This document shows positions 7,207 to 16,100 of a stretch of 26,156 nucleotides of DNA, piece after piece. The notes below the pieces were generated by a model. The model worked only from the letters and a program-made list of their open reading frames with translations. It was not told the origin of the DNA and searched no databases. Every line of letters starts with the position of its first letter. The first letter of the stretch is position 1. This stretch comes from a virus. The position numbers and the translations under genes were made by a program. The stretch is from IMG/VR virus record IMGVR_UViG_3300034021_001303, positions 1 through 26,156 of that record; one strand, written 5' to 3'.

Positions 7207-8166
7207 ATGGAAAAGATTTTGCAAGAAAATCCCGGACGTTTCGTGTTGTTCCCTATACAACATCATGACTTGTGGAAATTATATAAACAAGCTGAAGCAT
7301 GTATTTGGACTGCGGAAGAAATCGATTTGTCTCAAGACTTAATCGATTGGGAAAAATTAAATGAGGGTGAAAAACACTTCGTTAAACACGTGTTAGCGTT
7401 CTTCGCAGCAAGTGATGGTATTGTTAATGAAAACTTGGCAGAAAACTTCGTCAAAGAAGTACAATATACTGAAGCTAAGTTCTTCTACGGATTCCAAATA
7501 ATGATGGAAAACATTCACTCAGAGACCTACTCACTTTTGATAGATACCTATATTAAAGATAAAGAAGAACAAAATAGATTGTTCAATGCAATTGATACCG
7601 TACCTGCGGTACAGAAAAAAGCTCAATGGGCATTAAAGTGGATTAACTCAGAATCATTTGTTGAAAGATTGTTGGCGTTCGCTGCCGTTGAAGGTATTTT
7701 CTTTTCGGGCTCATTTTGTTCAATCTTTTGGCTCAAAAAACGTGGTTTGATGCCTGGATTGAGCTTCTCAAATGAGCTGATTTCTCGAGACGAAGGTTTA
7801 CATACAAATTTTGCGGTACACTTGTATAACCAACACATCGAAAATAAACTTTCCAAAGAAAGAGTCATTGAAATTTTAGGTTCGGCTTTGGAAATTGAAA
7901 AAGAATTTATTACAGAATCACTTCCTGTTGATTTGATTGGTATGAATTCTACATTAATGTCTCAATACTTGGAATATGTGACTGACAGATTGTTGGTTGA
8001 TTTGGGTATTGGAAAAGTATATAACTCAGAAAATCCTTTTGATTTCATGAAAAATATTGCTTTGGAAAACAAAACAAATTTCTTTGAAAAAAGAGTTTCA
8101 GATTATTCCAAGAGTGGTGTTGGTGATGTTGAAGAAAAAGAATTAAACTTTGAAGAAGATTTTTAA
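7207..8166 (+). CDS. nrdB: Class I ribonucleotide reductase, small (radical) subunit
   Basis: The 319-residue product generates the tyrosyl radical used for reduction of ribonucleotides to deoxyribonucleotides. All expected di-iron ligands are present and spaced as in mammalian R2: Asp70, Glu101, His104, Glu162, Glu196 and His199, with radical Tyr108 in [11 protein letters not shown]. Long stretches match animal RRM2 as I remember it, for example [12 protein letters not shown] (65-76), [10 protein letters not shown] (161-170) and [11 protein letters not shown] (189-199). The C-terminus LNFEEDF corresponds to the tail that docks on the large subunit (TLDADF in mammals). The length lacks only the N-terminal extension of the eukaryotic proteins. 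nrdA follows after two bases, so the two are probably cotranscribed and translationally coupled. Confidence 0.97.
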   Translation: MEKILQENPGRFVLFPIQHHDLWKLYKQAEACIWTAEEIDLSQDLIDWEKLNEGEKHFVKHVLAFFAASDGIVNENLAENFVKEVQYTEAKFFYGFQIMMENIHSETYSLLIDTYIKDKEEQNRLFNAIDTVPAVQKKAQWALKWINSESFVERLLAFAAVEGIFFSGSFCSIFWLKKRGLMPGLSFSNELISRDEGLHTNFAVHLYNQHIENKLSKERVIEILGSALEIEKEFITESLPVDLIGMNSTLMSQYLEYVTDRLLVDLGIGKVYNSENPFDFMKNIALENKTNFFEKRVSDYSKSGVGDVEEKELNFEEDF

Positions 8167-8168
8167 TT

Positions 8169-10634
8169 ATGGAAGTAGTAAAAAGAGACGGAACCCGAGA
8201 ACCTGTCAAGTTTGATAAAATCTCGGCAAGAATTAAAAAACAAACATACGGACTCAACGAAGATTATGTTGATTATGTAGAAGTTTCTAGGAAAGTCATC
8301 GCGGGTTTGTATGACGGGGTAACTACTGAAGAGTTGGATGTTTTGGCGGCAGAAACCGCGGCATCACTTATCACAAATCATCCTGATTACTCCAAACTTG
8401 CATCAAGAATTGCTATCAGTTCTTTGTATAAAAGAGTTGATAAACACTTTAGTTCTACGGCAAAAAAGTTGTATGAATATATCAATCCGAAAACAGGTGA
8501 AAAGGCTGGTATGATTTCAGACGAAACATATTCTGTGATTGAAAAGTATGGTCGTGAACTTGATGCAATGATGGTACATGATAGAGATTTCAATTTTGAT
8601 TACTTCGGATTCAAAACTTTGGAAAAAAGTTACCTACTGAAAATGTATGGACAAGTTGCTGAAACACCACAACATCTTTACATGAGAGTTTCGGTAGGTA
8701 TATGGGGAGACAATTTGGAAATGGTTCAGAAAACATACGATATGTTGAGTGAAGGTTTATTTACTCACGCAACACCAACATTGTTTAACGCTGGTACCAA
8801 ACGTCCTCAACTTTCATCGTGTTTCTTAATCGATGTTCATGATGATTCTATTCCTGGTATCTACAAAACTCTCAGCGATGCTGCGGTAATTTCACAAAAC
8901 GCTGGTGGTATTGGAATTAATATTCACAAAATTAGGGCAAAAGGTGCATACATTAAAGGTACTAACGGAACATCAAACGGAATTGTTCCGATGTTGAAAG
9001 TATTCAACGAAACTGCTCGATATGTAGACCAAGGTGGTGGAAAAAGAAAAGGTTCGATAGCAATCTATTTAGAACCATGGCATGCTGATGTAGAGGATTT
9101 CTTAGATTTACGTAAGAACCATGGTAAAGAAGAGATGAGAGCTAGAGATTTATTCTTAGCTCTTTGGACACCAAACTTATTTATGGAAAGAGTAGAATCT
9201 GGTGGTGATTGGTCACTATTCTCTCCTGACGAGGTACCTGGTTTGGTCGATGCGTATGATAATCCTGACGATAAAAAGTTTACCAAACTTTATGAAAAAT
9301 ACGAGTCGGAAGGAAAGGCTATTAAAGTGATGAAGGCGAGAGATTTGTGGGAAAAGATTTTGGATGCTCAGATTGAAACTGGTACACCATATATGTTGTA
9401 TAAGGACCAAGCTAATTCCAAATCAAATCAAAAGAATTTGGGAACAATTAAGTCTTCAAATCTTTGTACAGAAATTATTGAATACACCGATTCTAAAGAA
9501 ACTGCGGTCTGTAACTTAGCGTCTATTGCACTACCTAAATTTGTTGAGATTCCTAGTGGAAAAGTTAGAGAAAAGAATAAAAAACTCAGAACTTTTGATT
9601 TCAAACATCTCTATGATGTAACCTATCAGGCGACAGTTAATTTGAACAAAGTTATTGACGTTAATTTTTATCCTACACCTGAAACCAAACGTTCAAATAT
9701 GAAACACCGTCCAATAGGACTGGGAGTCCAAGGATTAGCAGACACGTTTGCTCTTTTAGGTTTATCATTTGAGAGTGAAGAAGCTCAAGAATTGAATAAA
9801 AATATATTTGAAACAATGTATTTTGCAGCAATGACAGCATCAAAGGACTTGGCAAAAAAAGATGGTCCATATGAATCATTCAAAGGCTCTCCAACTTCAA
9901 AAGGTATTTTCCAATATGATATGTGGGGATATACTGAAGACCACCTATCAGGTATGTGGGATTGGTATTCTTTGAAAAAAGAAGTAATGGAGGTTGGTCT
10001 TAGAAATTCATTATTGATGGCTCCGATGCCAACAGCATCAACAGCTCAAATTTTGGGTAACAATGAATGTTTTGAACCATTTACTGCGAACCTTTATAAA
10101 AGAAACACTTTGAGTGGGGAATATGTTATTATCAACAAATACTTAATCGAAGACTTGGTAAACCTTGGGTTGTGGAATGAAAAAATCAGACTTCAATTGT
10201 TTGCTGAAAACGGTTCGGTTCAAAATATCGAAAGTATCCCTAGTGAAATTCGTGAGACATATAAAACTGTTTGGGAAATGAAAGGTAAAACTTTGTTAGA
10301 CATGGCTCGTGACAGAGCAGTCTTCATTGACCAATCACAATCTTTGAACTTGTTTATGCAAGATGTCACACATTCTAAACTTTCATCGGCACATATGTAT
10401 GGATGGAAATTGGGATTAAAGACTGGTATGTATTATTTGAGAACCAAAGCTAAGGCTTCGGCAATTAAAGGATTGGGTGTCGACATGTCACAACTTCAAC
10501 CGATGGAAGAACCAACTGTTGTAAAAAATACAACAGTTCAAGATGACAAATTATCTGATTTAGGTGTAACTGAGGAGATGATGAGTAAGGTTTGTTCATT
10601 GGATGACCCAAATTGTTTAACTTGTTCTGCATGA
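8169..10634 (+). CDS. nrdA: Class I ribonucleotide reductase, large (catalytic) subunit
   Basis: The 821-residue product binds nucleotide substrates and, with NrdB, makes deoxynucleotides for phage replication. An ATP-cone allosteric domain is intact at residues 1-95 (VVKRDGTREPVKFDKISARI). Catalytic residues are all visible: Cys218 in LSSCFL, Asn431-Cys433-Glu435 in NLCTEI, and Cys448 in AVCNLASI. The positions are nearly identical to human RRM1 (218, 427, 429, 431, 444). The radical-relay tyrosine pair is in GMYYLRTKA, and the redox-shuttle cysteines 816 and 819 are in the C-terminal NCLTCSA. The protein is complete and has no intein or intron. A strong terminator follows 42 bases downstream and closes the replication/nucleotide block. 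Confidence 0.97.
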   Translation: MEVVKRDGTREPVKFDKISARIKKQTYGLNEDYVDYVEVSRKVIAGLYDGVTTEELDVLAAETAASLITNHPDYSKLASRIAISSLYKRVDKHFSSTAKKLYEYINPKTGEKAGMISDETYSVIEKYGRELDAMMVHDRDFNFDYFGFKTLEKSYLLKMYGQVAETPQHLYMRVSVGIWGDNLEMVQKTYDMLSEGLFTHATPTLFNAGTKRPQLSSCFLIDVHDDSIPGIYKTLSDAAVISQNAGGIGINIHKIRAKGAYIKGTNGTSNGIVPMLKVFNETARYVDQGGGKRKGSIAIYLEPWHADVEDFLDLRKNHGKEEMRARDLFLALWTPNLFMERVESGGDWSLFSPDEVPGLVDAYDNPDDKKFTKLYEKYESEGKAIKVMKARDLWEKILDAQIETGTPYMLYKDQANSKSNQKNLGTIKSSNLCTEIIEYTDSKETAVCNLASIALPKFVEIPSGKVREKNKKLRTFDFKHLYDVTYQATVNLNKVIDVNFYPTPETKRSNMKHRPIGLGVQGLADTFALLGLSFESEEAQELNKNIFETMYFAAMTASKDLAKKDGPYESFKGSPTSKGIFQYDMWGYTEDHLSGMWDWYSLKKEVMEVGLRNSLLMAPMPTASTAQILGNNECFEPFTANLYKRNTLSGEYVIINKYLIEDLVNLGLWNEKIRLQLFAENGSVQNIESIPSEIRETYKTVWEMKGKTLLDMARDRAVFIDQSQSLNLFMQDVTHSKLSSAHMYGWKLGLKTGMYYLRTKAKASAIKGLGVDMSQLQPMEEPTVVKNTTVQDDKLSDLGVTEEMMSKVCSLDDPNCLTCSA

Positions 10635-10676
10635 TTTATCCATCATTAGGTTGATAAAATAGAAACAATGTATTAT

Positions 10677-10705
10677 AAACCCATCATTAATTTGATGGGT
10701 TTTTT
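10677..10705 (+). terminator. Strong intrinsic terminator after nrdA
   Basis: AAACCCATCA (10677-10686) pairs perfectly with TGATGGGTTT (10693-10702) around a TTAATT loop, and the T run covers 10700-10705. It ends the nrdB-nrdA unit and separates it from the tail operon. Because this hairpin lies inside the longest reading frame upstream of gp25, it also shows that the gp25 start must be downstream of it. Confidence 0.92.
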
Positions 10706-10710
10706 GTTTG

Positions 10711-10738
10711 TTATAAAAAATATCAAGATATATTTATC
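10711..10738 (+). promoter_or_regulatory. Putative late promoter before gp25
   Basis: TTATAAAA (10711-10718), 12 bases, then TATTTATC (10731-10738). The identical two boxes at identical spacing recur before the giant tail protein (13082/13102). A TTTG also sits at 10707-10710, 20 bases before TATTTATC, which mimics the spacing of a Bacteroidota promoter with a diverged -7 box. The ATG of gp25 lies only four bases beyond the second box, so a transcript starting here would be nearly leaderless. Confidence 0.45.
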
Positions 10739-10742
10739 AGAT

Positions 10743-11204
10743 ATGGCTGATGGTAAAACATATGGTTTAACGTTCCCCTTCGTAGATTCCTTCGATGGTA
10801 AGTATTTGGATTTATCCGATTACACCGCTGAAGAGATTAGAAGTAATTTGATTCACCTATTACTAACAAGAAAAGGTAGTAGATATTTTCTTCCAAACTT
10901 TGGTACTCGTTTGTTGGAATATATCTTTGAGCCCTTGGACGGCCCAACCTTTCAGAGTATCGAAGCTGAAATTAGAGATTCAGTAGAAGCCTACATGCCA
11001 AATCTACAATTAACTAATATTTCTATCACAGCACCCACAGGAGAAGCGGCTACTTTGACTGCTACTTCAGCAGGTGGTGTGATTGCCCCTCAACTCACAA
11101 GATATCAGCAAGATGTTGGTGAATATACTGCGACAGTTAGAATTGATTACGCAATTTCTAATGATGTATTCAACACTAAAGATTTCGTAATCATCAATAT
11201 TTAA
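10743..11204 (+). CDS. 25: Baseplate wedge protein gp25
   Basis: The 153-residue product is a gp25/GpW-type baseplate wedge component, which bridges the wedge and the base of the sheath. The conserved core is RKGSRYFLPNFGTRLLEYIFEP, residues 43-64 in two runs, in which the E-P pair of the family's EPR-like motif is followed here by Leu rather than Arg. I chose the ATG at 10743 (MADGKTYG...) rather than an ATG at 10668. The longer version would translate straight through the nrdA terminator and add 25 residues absent from the family. The C-terminal part forms the expected strand-rich extension (TATVRIDYAIS). T4 gp25 is about 132 residues. gp6 starts four bases after the stop. Confidence 0.93.
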   Translation: MADGKTYGLTFPFVDSFDGKYLDLSDYTAEEIRSNLIHLLLTRKGSRYFLPNFGTRLLEYIFEPLDGPTFQSIEAEIRDSVEAYMPNLQLTNISITAPTGEAATLTATSAGGVIAPQLTRYQQDVGEYTATVRIDYAISNDVFNTKDFVIINI

Positions 11205-11208
11205 CAAT

Positions 11209-13050
11209 ATGGCACAAAGGAGAATATCTTATACCGTCAGAGACTTCGCGGCAATTCGTCAGGAATTAATCAATTATACCAGAACTTACTACCCTGAACT
11301 AATTGATAATTTCAACGACGCATCTGTATTCTCAGTATTTTTGGATTTGAATGCGGCTGTTGCAGATAACTTACATTATCATATTGACAGAAGTATTCAG
11401 GAAACAGTTCTTCAATATGCTCAACAACGTTCTTCAATCTATAATATTGCTAGAACTTATGGACTGAAAATACCTGGTCAAAGACCTTCAATAGCCCTTA
11501 TAGATTTCTCGATTACAGTACCGGCTTTTGGTGATAAAGAAGATGAAAGATATTTGGGTATCTTAAGAAGAGGGAGTCAAGTCATTGGCTCTGGTCAAGT
11601 ATTTGAAAACCTTTACGATATCAATTTTGCATCCCCATTTAACCAAGATGGTTTCCCAAACAGATTGAAAATTCCAAATTTTGATACATCAGGAAATCTT
11701 ATCAATTACACAATTACAAAACGTGAGACGGTAATTAATGGTATTACAAAAGTTTTCAAAAGAGTTATTACTCCAAACGATGTAAGACCTTTCTTTGAAT
11801 TTTTCTTACCTGAAAAAAATGTTTTGGGTGTGACATCAATAATCCAAAGAGACGGAACTTCATATTCCAATGTTCCAACCGCACAAGAGTTTTTGGGTGT
11901 GGACGGTAGATGGTACGAAGTATCTGCTTTAGCCGAAGATAGAGTTTTTATCGAAGACCCTACAAAACCATCAGACGACCCAGCAATTAAAGTTGGTAGA
12001 TACATCCAAACCCAAGAGAGATTCATGACCGAATATACTCCTGAAGGGTTTACCAAAATTACTTTCGGTGGAGGTACAAACACTGCTGAAGACCAACTTA
12101 GAGAATTTACCGCGTTGGATGTACCACTTAAGATTCAAAGATACCAAAATAACAGTATGTCTTTGGGTTCAACACCCAAAGCAAATACAACTCTGTTTAT
12201 TCAATACAGAATTGGTGGGGGTGTTGGAACTAACTTAGGTGTAAATGTAATCAATCAGATTGGTGCAACAGATTTCTTTGTGAACGGACCATCAGATATC
12301 ATCAACACTTCTGTAATCAACTCATTAACTTGTAATAACGTAACGGCGGCCATTGGAGGTGCTGGTTATCCTTCTACTGAAGAAGTTAGAAACTATGTGA
12401 CATTTAACTTCGCAGCACAAAACAGAGCTGTAACAATCAATGACTACGAGGCAATAATTAGGAACATGCCAGGTCAATTCGGTGCTCCAGCGAAGGTATC
12501 AATTACAGAAAACAATAATAAAATCAATGTAAATGTTCTATCATATGACCCGAGTGGAAATTTGACATCAGAGGTATCAAATACATTGAAACAAAATTTG
12601 GCAACTTATTTGTCAAATTACAGAATGATTAATGATTATGTTTCCATCGGAACTGCGGAAGTTTTGGACTTAGCTGTTGATGTTCAAATTGTATTGGATT
12701 CAACTCAAAATCAGGGAGTCGTTATTTCGAATGTTATTGACAGAATCACAACATTCTTTAGTCCAACATTAAGAGGTTTGGGTGAAGATATTTTAGTTTC
12801 AGAATTGAATAGAATCATACAATCTGAAAATGGGGTTATTAGTGTAGGTGATATATCAATCTTTGGTAGAGTAGGTGGACAATATAGTTCTGCTGAAACA
12901 TCTATGCCATATTCAAATCCTCTTACAAAACAAATTCAACTGACTGATAACACAATCTTTGCTGAACCAAATCAGATATATCAAGTAAGATTCCCAGCTA
13001 AAGACATTACCGTAAGAGTTAAGAATTATCAGACAACCAATTTCTCCTGA
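11209..13050 (+). CDS. 6: Baseplate wedge protein gp6 (Baseplate J family)
   Basis: The 613-residue product is the main ring-forming wedge protein of contractile tails. The N-terminus (ISYTVRDFAAIRQELINY, then NDASVFSVFLDLNAAVADN) is typical of T4-like gp6. A Gly-rich segment at about 288-345 (ITFGGGTN, GGGVGTNLGV) and the block PSTEEVRNYVTFNF to NRAVTINDYEAIIRNMPG (about 387-423, Tyr413) match the Baseplate_J consensus, in which a conserved R-A-V-T-x-x-D-Y-E follows the Gly-rich part. The length is close to T4 gp6 (660). It follows gp25 by four bases, as in T4 and other contractile systems. A 76-base spacer then separates it from the next gene. Confidence 0.93.
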   Translation: MAQRRISYTVRDFAAIRQELINYTRTYYPELIDNFNDASVFSVFLDLNAAVADNLHYHIDRSIQETVLQYAQQRSSIYNIARTYGLKIPGQRPSIALIDFSITVPAFGDKEDERYLGILRRGSQVIGSGQVFENLYDINFASPFNQDGFPNRLKIPNFDTSGNLINYTITKRETVINGITKVFKRVITPNDVRPFFEFFLPEKNVLGVTSIIQRDGTSYSNVPTAQEFLGVDGRWYEVSALAEDRVFIEDPTKPSDDPAIKVGRYIQTQERFMTEYTPEGFTKITFGGGTNTAEDQLREFTALDVPLKIQRYQNNSMSLGSTPKANTTLFIQYRIGGGVGTNLGVNVINQIGATDFFVNGPSDIINTSVINSLTCNNVTAAIGGAGYPSTEEVRNYVTFNFAAQNRAVTINDYEAIIRNMPGQFGAPAKVSITENNNKINVNVLSYDPSGNLTSEVSNTLKQNLATYLSNYRMINDYVSIGTAEVLDLAVDVQIVLDSTQNQGVVISNVIDRITTFFSPTLRGLGEDILVSELNRIIQSENGVISVGDISIFGRVGGQYSSAETSMPYSNPLTKQIQLTDNTIFAEPNQIYQVRFPAKDITVRVKNYQTTNFS

Positions 13051-13081
13051 TAATTTATTTTCCCACAAAACAACTTACTTT

Positions 13082-13109
13082 TTATAAAATAGTGCATAAA
13101 CTATTTATC
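13082..13109 (+). promoter_or_regulatory. Putative late promoter before the giant tail protein gene
   Basis: TTATAAAA (13082-13089), 12 bases, then TATTTATC (13102-13109), the same pair and spacing as before gp25. The second box is 17 bases before the ATG at 13127. The two boxes also contain a weak inverted repeat (AAATAG / CTATTT), so a small hairpin is an alternative reading. Confidence 0.45.
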
Positions 13110-13126
13110 ATAGAAAGTAATTTTTG

Positions 13127-16100
13127 ATGTCAAAAACTTATAGAGTTAGAACCCAAGTTGGCGTAGATAGACAAATCAATTTACAGATAGACCAAGATTT
13201 CGAACAAATAGAAATCCTGTCCTTGAAAGTAACAAGTGAAGATGTCTATACAAGGATGTGTGCCGATTATGGAATAATTGTCGGTAGGGTTTTTGCCAAT
13301 AATGGTTATGGTATACCAAACGCAAGAATAAGTGTTTTTCTACCTCTATCTGAAATAGACCAACAAAGTGAAATAATTAGTGCGCTTTATCCTTATACAT
13401 CTATCGAGGATGTGAATGAGGATGGTTATAGATATAACCTCTTACCTTATGAACAACAACATGGTGGACACGTACCTACTGGCACTTTTCCAAGTAGAAG
13501 TGACGTTCTTACCAACCCCGCTTTAATAGAGGTTTACGATAAGTATTATAAATTTACCGTCAAAACAAACGACAGTGGGGACTACATGATTATGGGGGTT
13601 CCTATTGGGACCTACACTCTTGTAATGGATTTGGATTTATCAGATATAGGTCCTTTTTCACTATCACCACAAGATTTAGTTAGAATCGGAAGAGCCACAC
13701 CTGAACAGTTGGATGGTGTTAATTTCAGGGCTGACGCTGACTTAAGTAGTTTACCACAAATTGTAAGTCTGAATCAATCGGTTGATGTAGAACCATTTTG
13801 GGGACAACCTGAAATTTGTCAAATAGGAATATCGAGACACGACTTTAACTTAGGTGAAGAGGGGATAACCCTGTCACCAACAGCAATTTTCATGGGTTCA
13901 TTGTTTACAGGAAATGCTGATAAAGCACTCAAGAAGAGTTGTCAAGTACCAACTGAGTTAGGTAATCTTTGTGACTTGGAAACAGGACCCGGTGAAATTA
14001 TTGGAATCAGACAAACAATATTTCAAGATACCAATGGATTGCCAATCTTAGAAAGAGCAACACTTCCAAGTGGAGGTAAAGTCATTGACGAAAATGGTGT
14101 TTGGGTAATGGATGTTCCTATGAATATGGATTACGTAACCACAAATGAATTTGGTGAACAAGTGTATAGTTCAGACCCAACCGTTGGTGTACCAACAAAA
14201 GGTCGATACAGATTCAAAATAAAATATAACCAACCCCAAAGTTTAGCGACAAACGAAGTAAGACGTGGATATTTTTTAGTACCTAACGTAAAAGAATATG
14301 GATGGTCTACATCAGACATCGACCCAATATACTCCTTGAATGTTGCTTCAACTTCTTTTAGAAATCTCAAAAGTTCATATTACTTCGGATTAGATTGGAG
14401 TGGTTATACTAACGGATTTACAGGTGGTGAATTAATCAATCGTCGTCAAGAAATTACAAATTGTGAAGATACTTTTTACGAATTTAGTTTTAATAAAGTT
14501 TACACTGTTGCAAGCCACATAGACCAATATTCAAATTCTGTTGGAAGACAAAGATTTATCGGTGTAAAAGAAATCACGGACCAAGAATGTGCGAGTGAAA
14601 ACAATAGATTTCCAACAGTAGATGCGGTTAACCAAAGAAATTTACTTACAACAATAATTACCATCTATTTTTTACCAATTTTATTCAGATTGGTTCAAGT
14701 TATTTTACCACTTGTGCACGTTTTAGCATTAATTTTTCAACCTGTTGTGTGGGTTATTAATTTATTCAGAAGATTCGATAATCAATTTTCAAATCCGTTC
14801 AGGAAAATTACGTTACCAATGTTAACATTTCCTGATTGTGAAACATGTGATTGTAGTGTAGATGATGTGGAATTGAGTCCCGAAAGTGAACAATTTCAAA
14901 ATTCGACATCTTTGAATGCGGATTTTTTCACATTTAGTAATTGGAATGTTGACCAAGTTTATCAAGGTACATTTGCTGGTTATGGTGCAACCACCGGAAA
15001 TAATTTTGATTTACCACCAACCTATTCACAAAAGGTTCCCGTAACAAGATTCGATGGTAACGATATGGATTTCATTAACAATTTACCACCATGGGAAGTT
15101 GTAAATAAATTTAACTTGAAGTCTAAATACTTTGATACGGATAAGTACCCTGGTTCCAATAGAATTAAAGTTCAAATAGAACCCACACTGAACCCAACCC
15201 AATCACACTACGATAATGTCATGGTTTCATTTGTCGACCCGGGTTCAGACAGATATGTACCTTCAGGTCAATTAATTGGATTTCAAGAAATTACAAAGTC
15301 TAAAGACCCAAACTGTACAGGTGCGACACTCCCAAATTCAACGACTACTGGAGTAAGTGGTACTTCAACACCAGGACAGGCAATTACCATCAATTTTGCA
15401 AACCCAACAAATCCATCTGTTTCCCAATCAGTTGTTTATAATTTTCCTTCTAACCCATCTGTTACAAAGAATTATAACTTCCCTTCAGATATTGAGTATT
15501 TCCAAGTTTTAACCGCAATGACTTATACTCAGTTTGTTCAATTGAATGCTGTCAACACCTCACAGCCGAGTAGTTGTAATTGTATAAAGTATGTGATTAA
15601 AAATGATGATGGACAACCAAATAATTTATCTGTAGTTTATACAGATTGTTTGGGTAATACAACCTCAACTTCAATTGGATATACATATGACCCCACCACA
15701 GGTGATTACATAGGAGACACCGATGAGGTATGTGCATGTGGTGTACCAAATTTGATAGGTGGCGGAAACATTGTATTTCAATCGCCCTGCTCAACACCAC
15801 TTAATCCAAGTTCTATTTTACAACAAAGTTTATTAAACCAACTTAATCAGACAATCAAATTATTCAAAAAAGATGGTAAAAGTGGGGCTCAAGTATATTC
15901 AAATTATCTGTCTCGATGGGTTGGTGGGGATATCATGATGGTTTTCATGGTAAGAGGTGTTGACCCATACTCAGGAAGAAAGAAAATTAAATACGATTTA
16001 TCACGAATTTTTGGATTTAACACAACAAATGCGGGGTGGGGACACCGAGTTGTTGAAGGTGATTTTTATGTAAATGTCCCTGTACAACCAGGATTGAAAA

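Noticed and set aside
10668-10742. N-terminal extension of gp25 from an ATG at 10668
   Set aside because: The extension would be translated across the perfect terminator hairpin at 10677-10705 and adds 25 residues not expected for the gp25 family. The ATG at 10743 gives the typical N-terminus.
11706-12083. Minus-strand open frame of 125 codons inside gp6
   Set aside because: It lies wholly opposite a clearly conserved gene, its product has no recognisable features, and all supported genes in the window are on the + strand.
13124-13126. TTG as start of the giant tail protein gene
   Set aside because: An ATG follows immediately at 13127 and there is no reason to prefer TTG.
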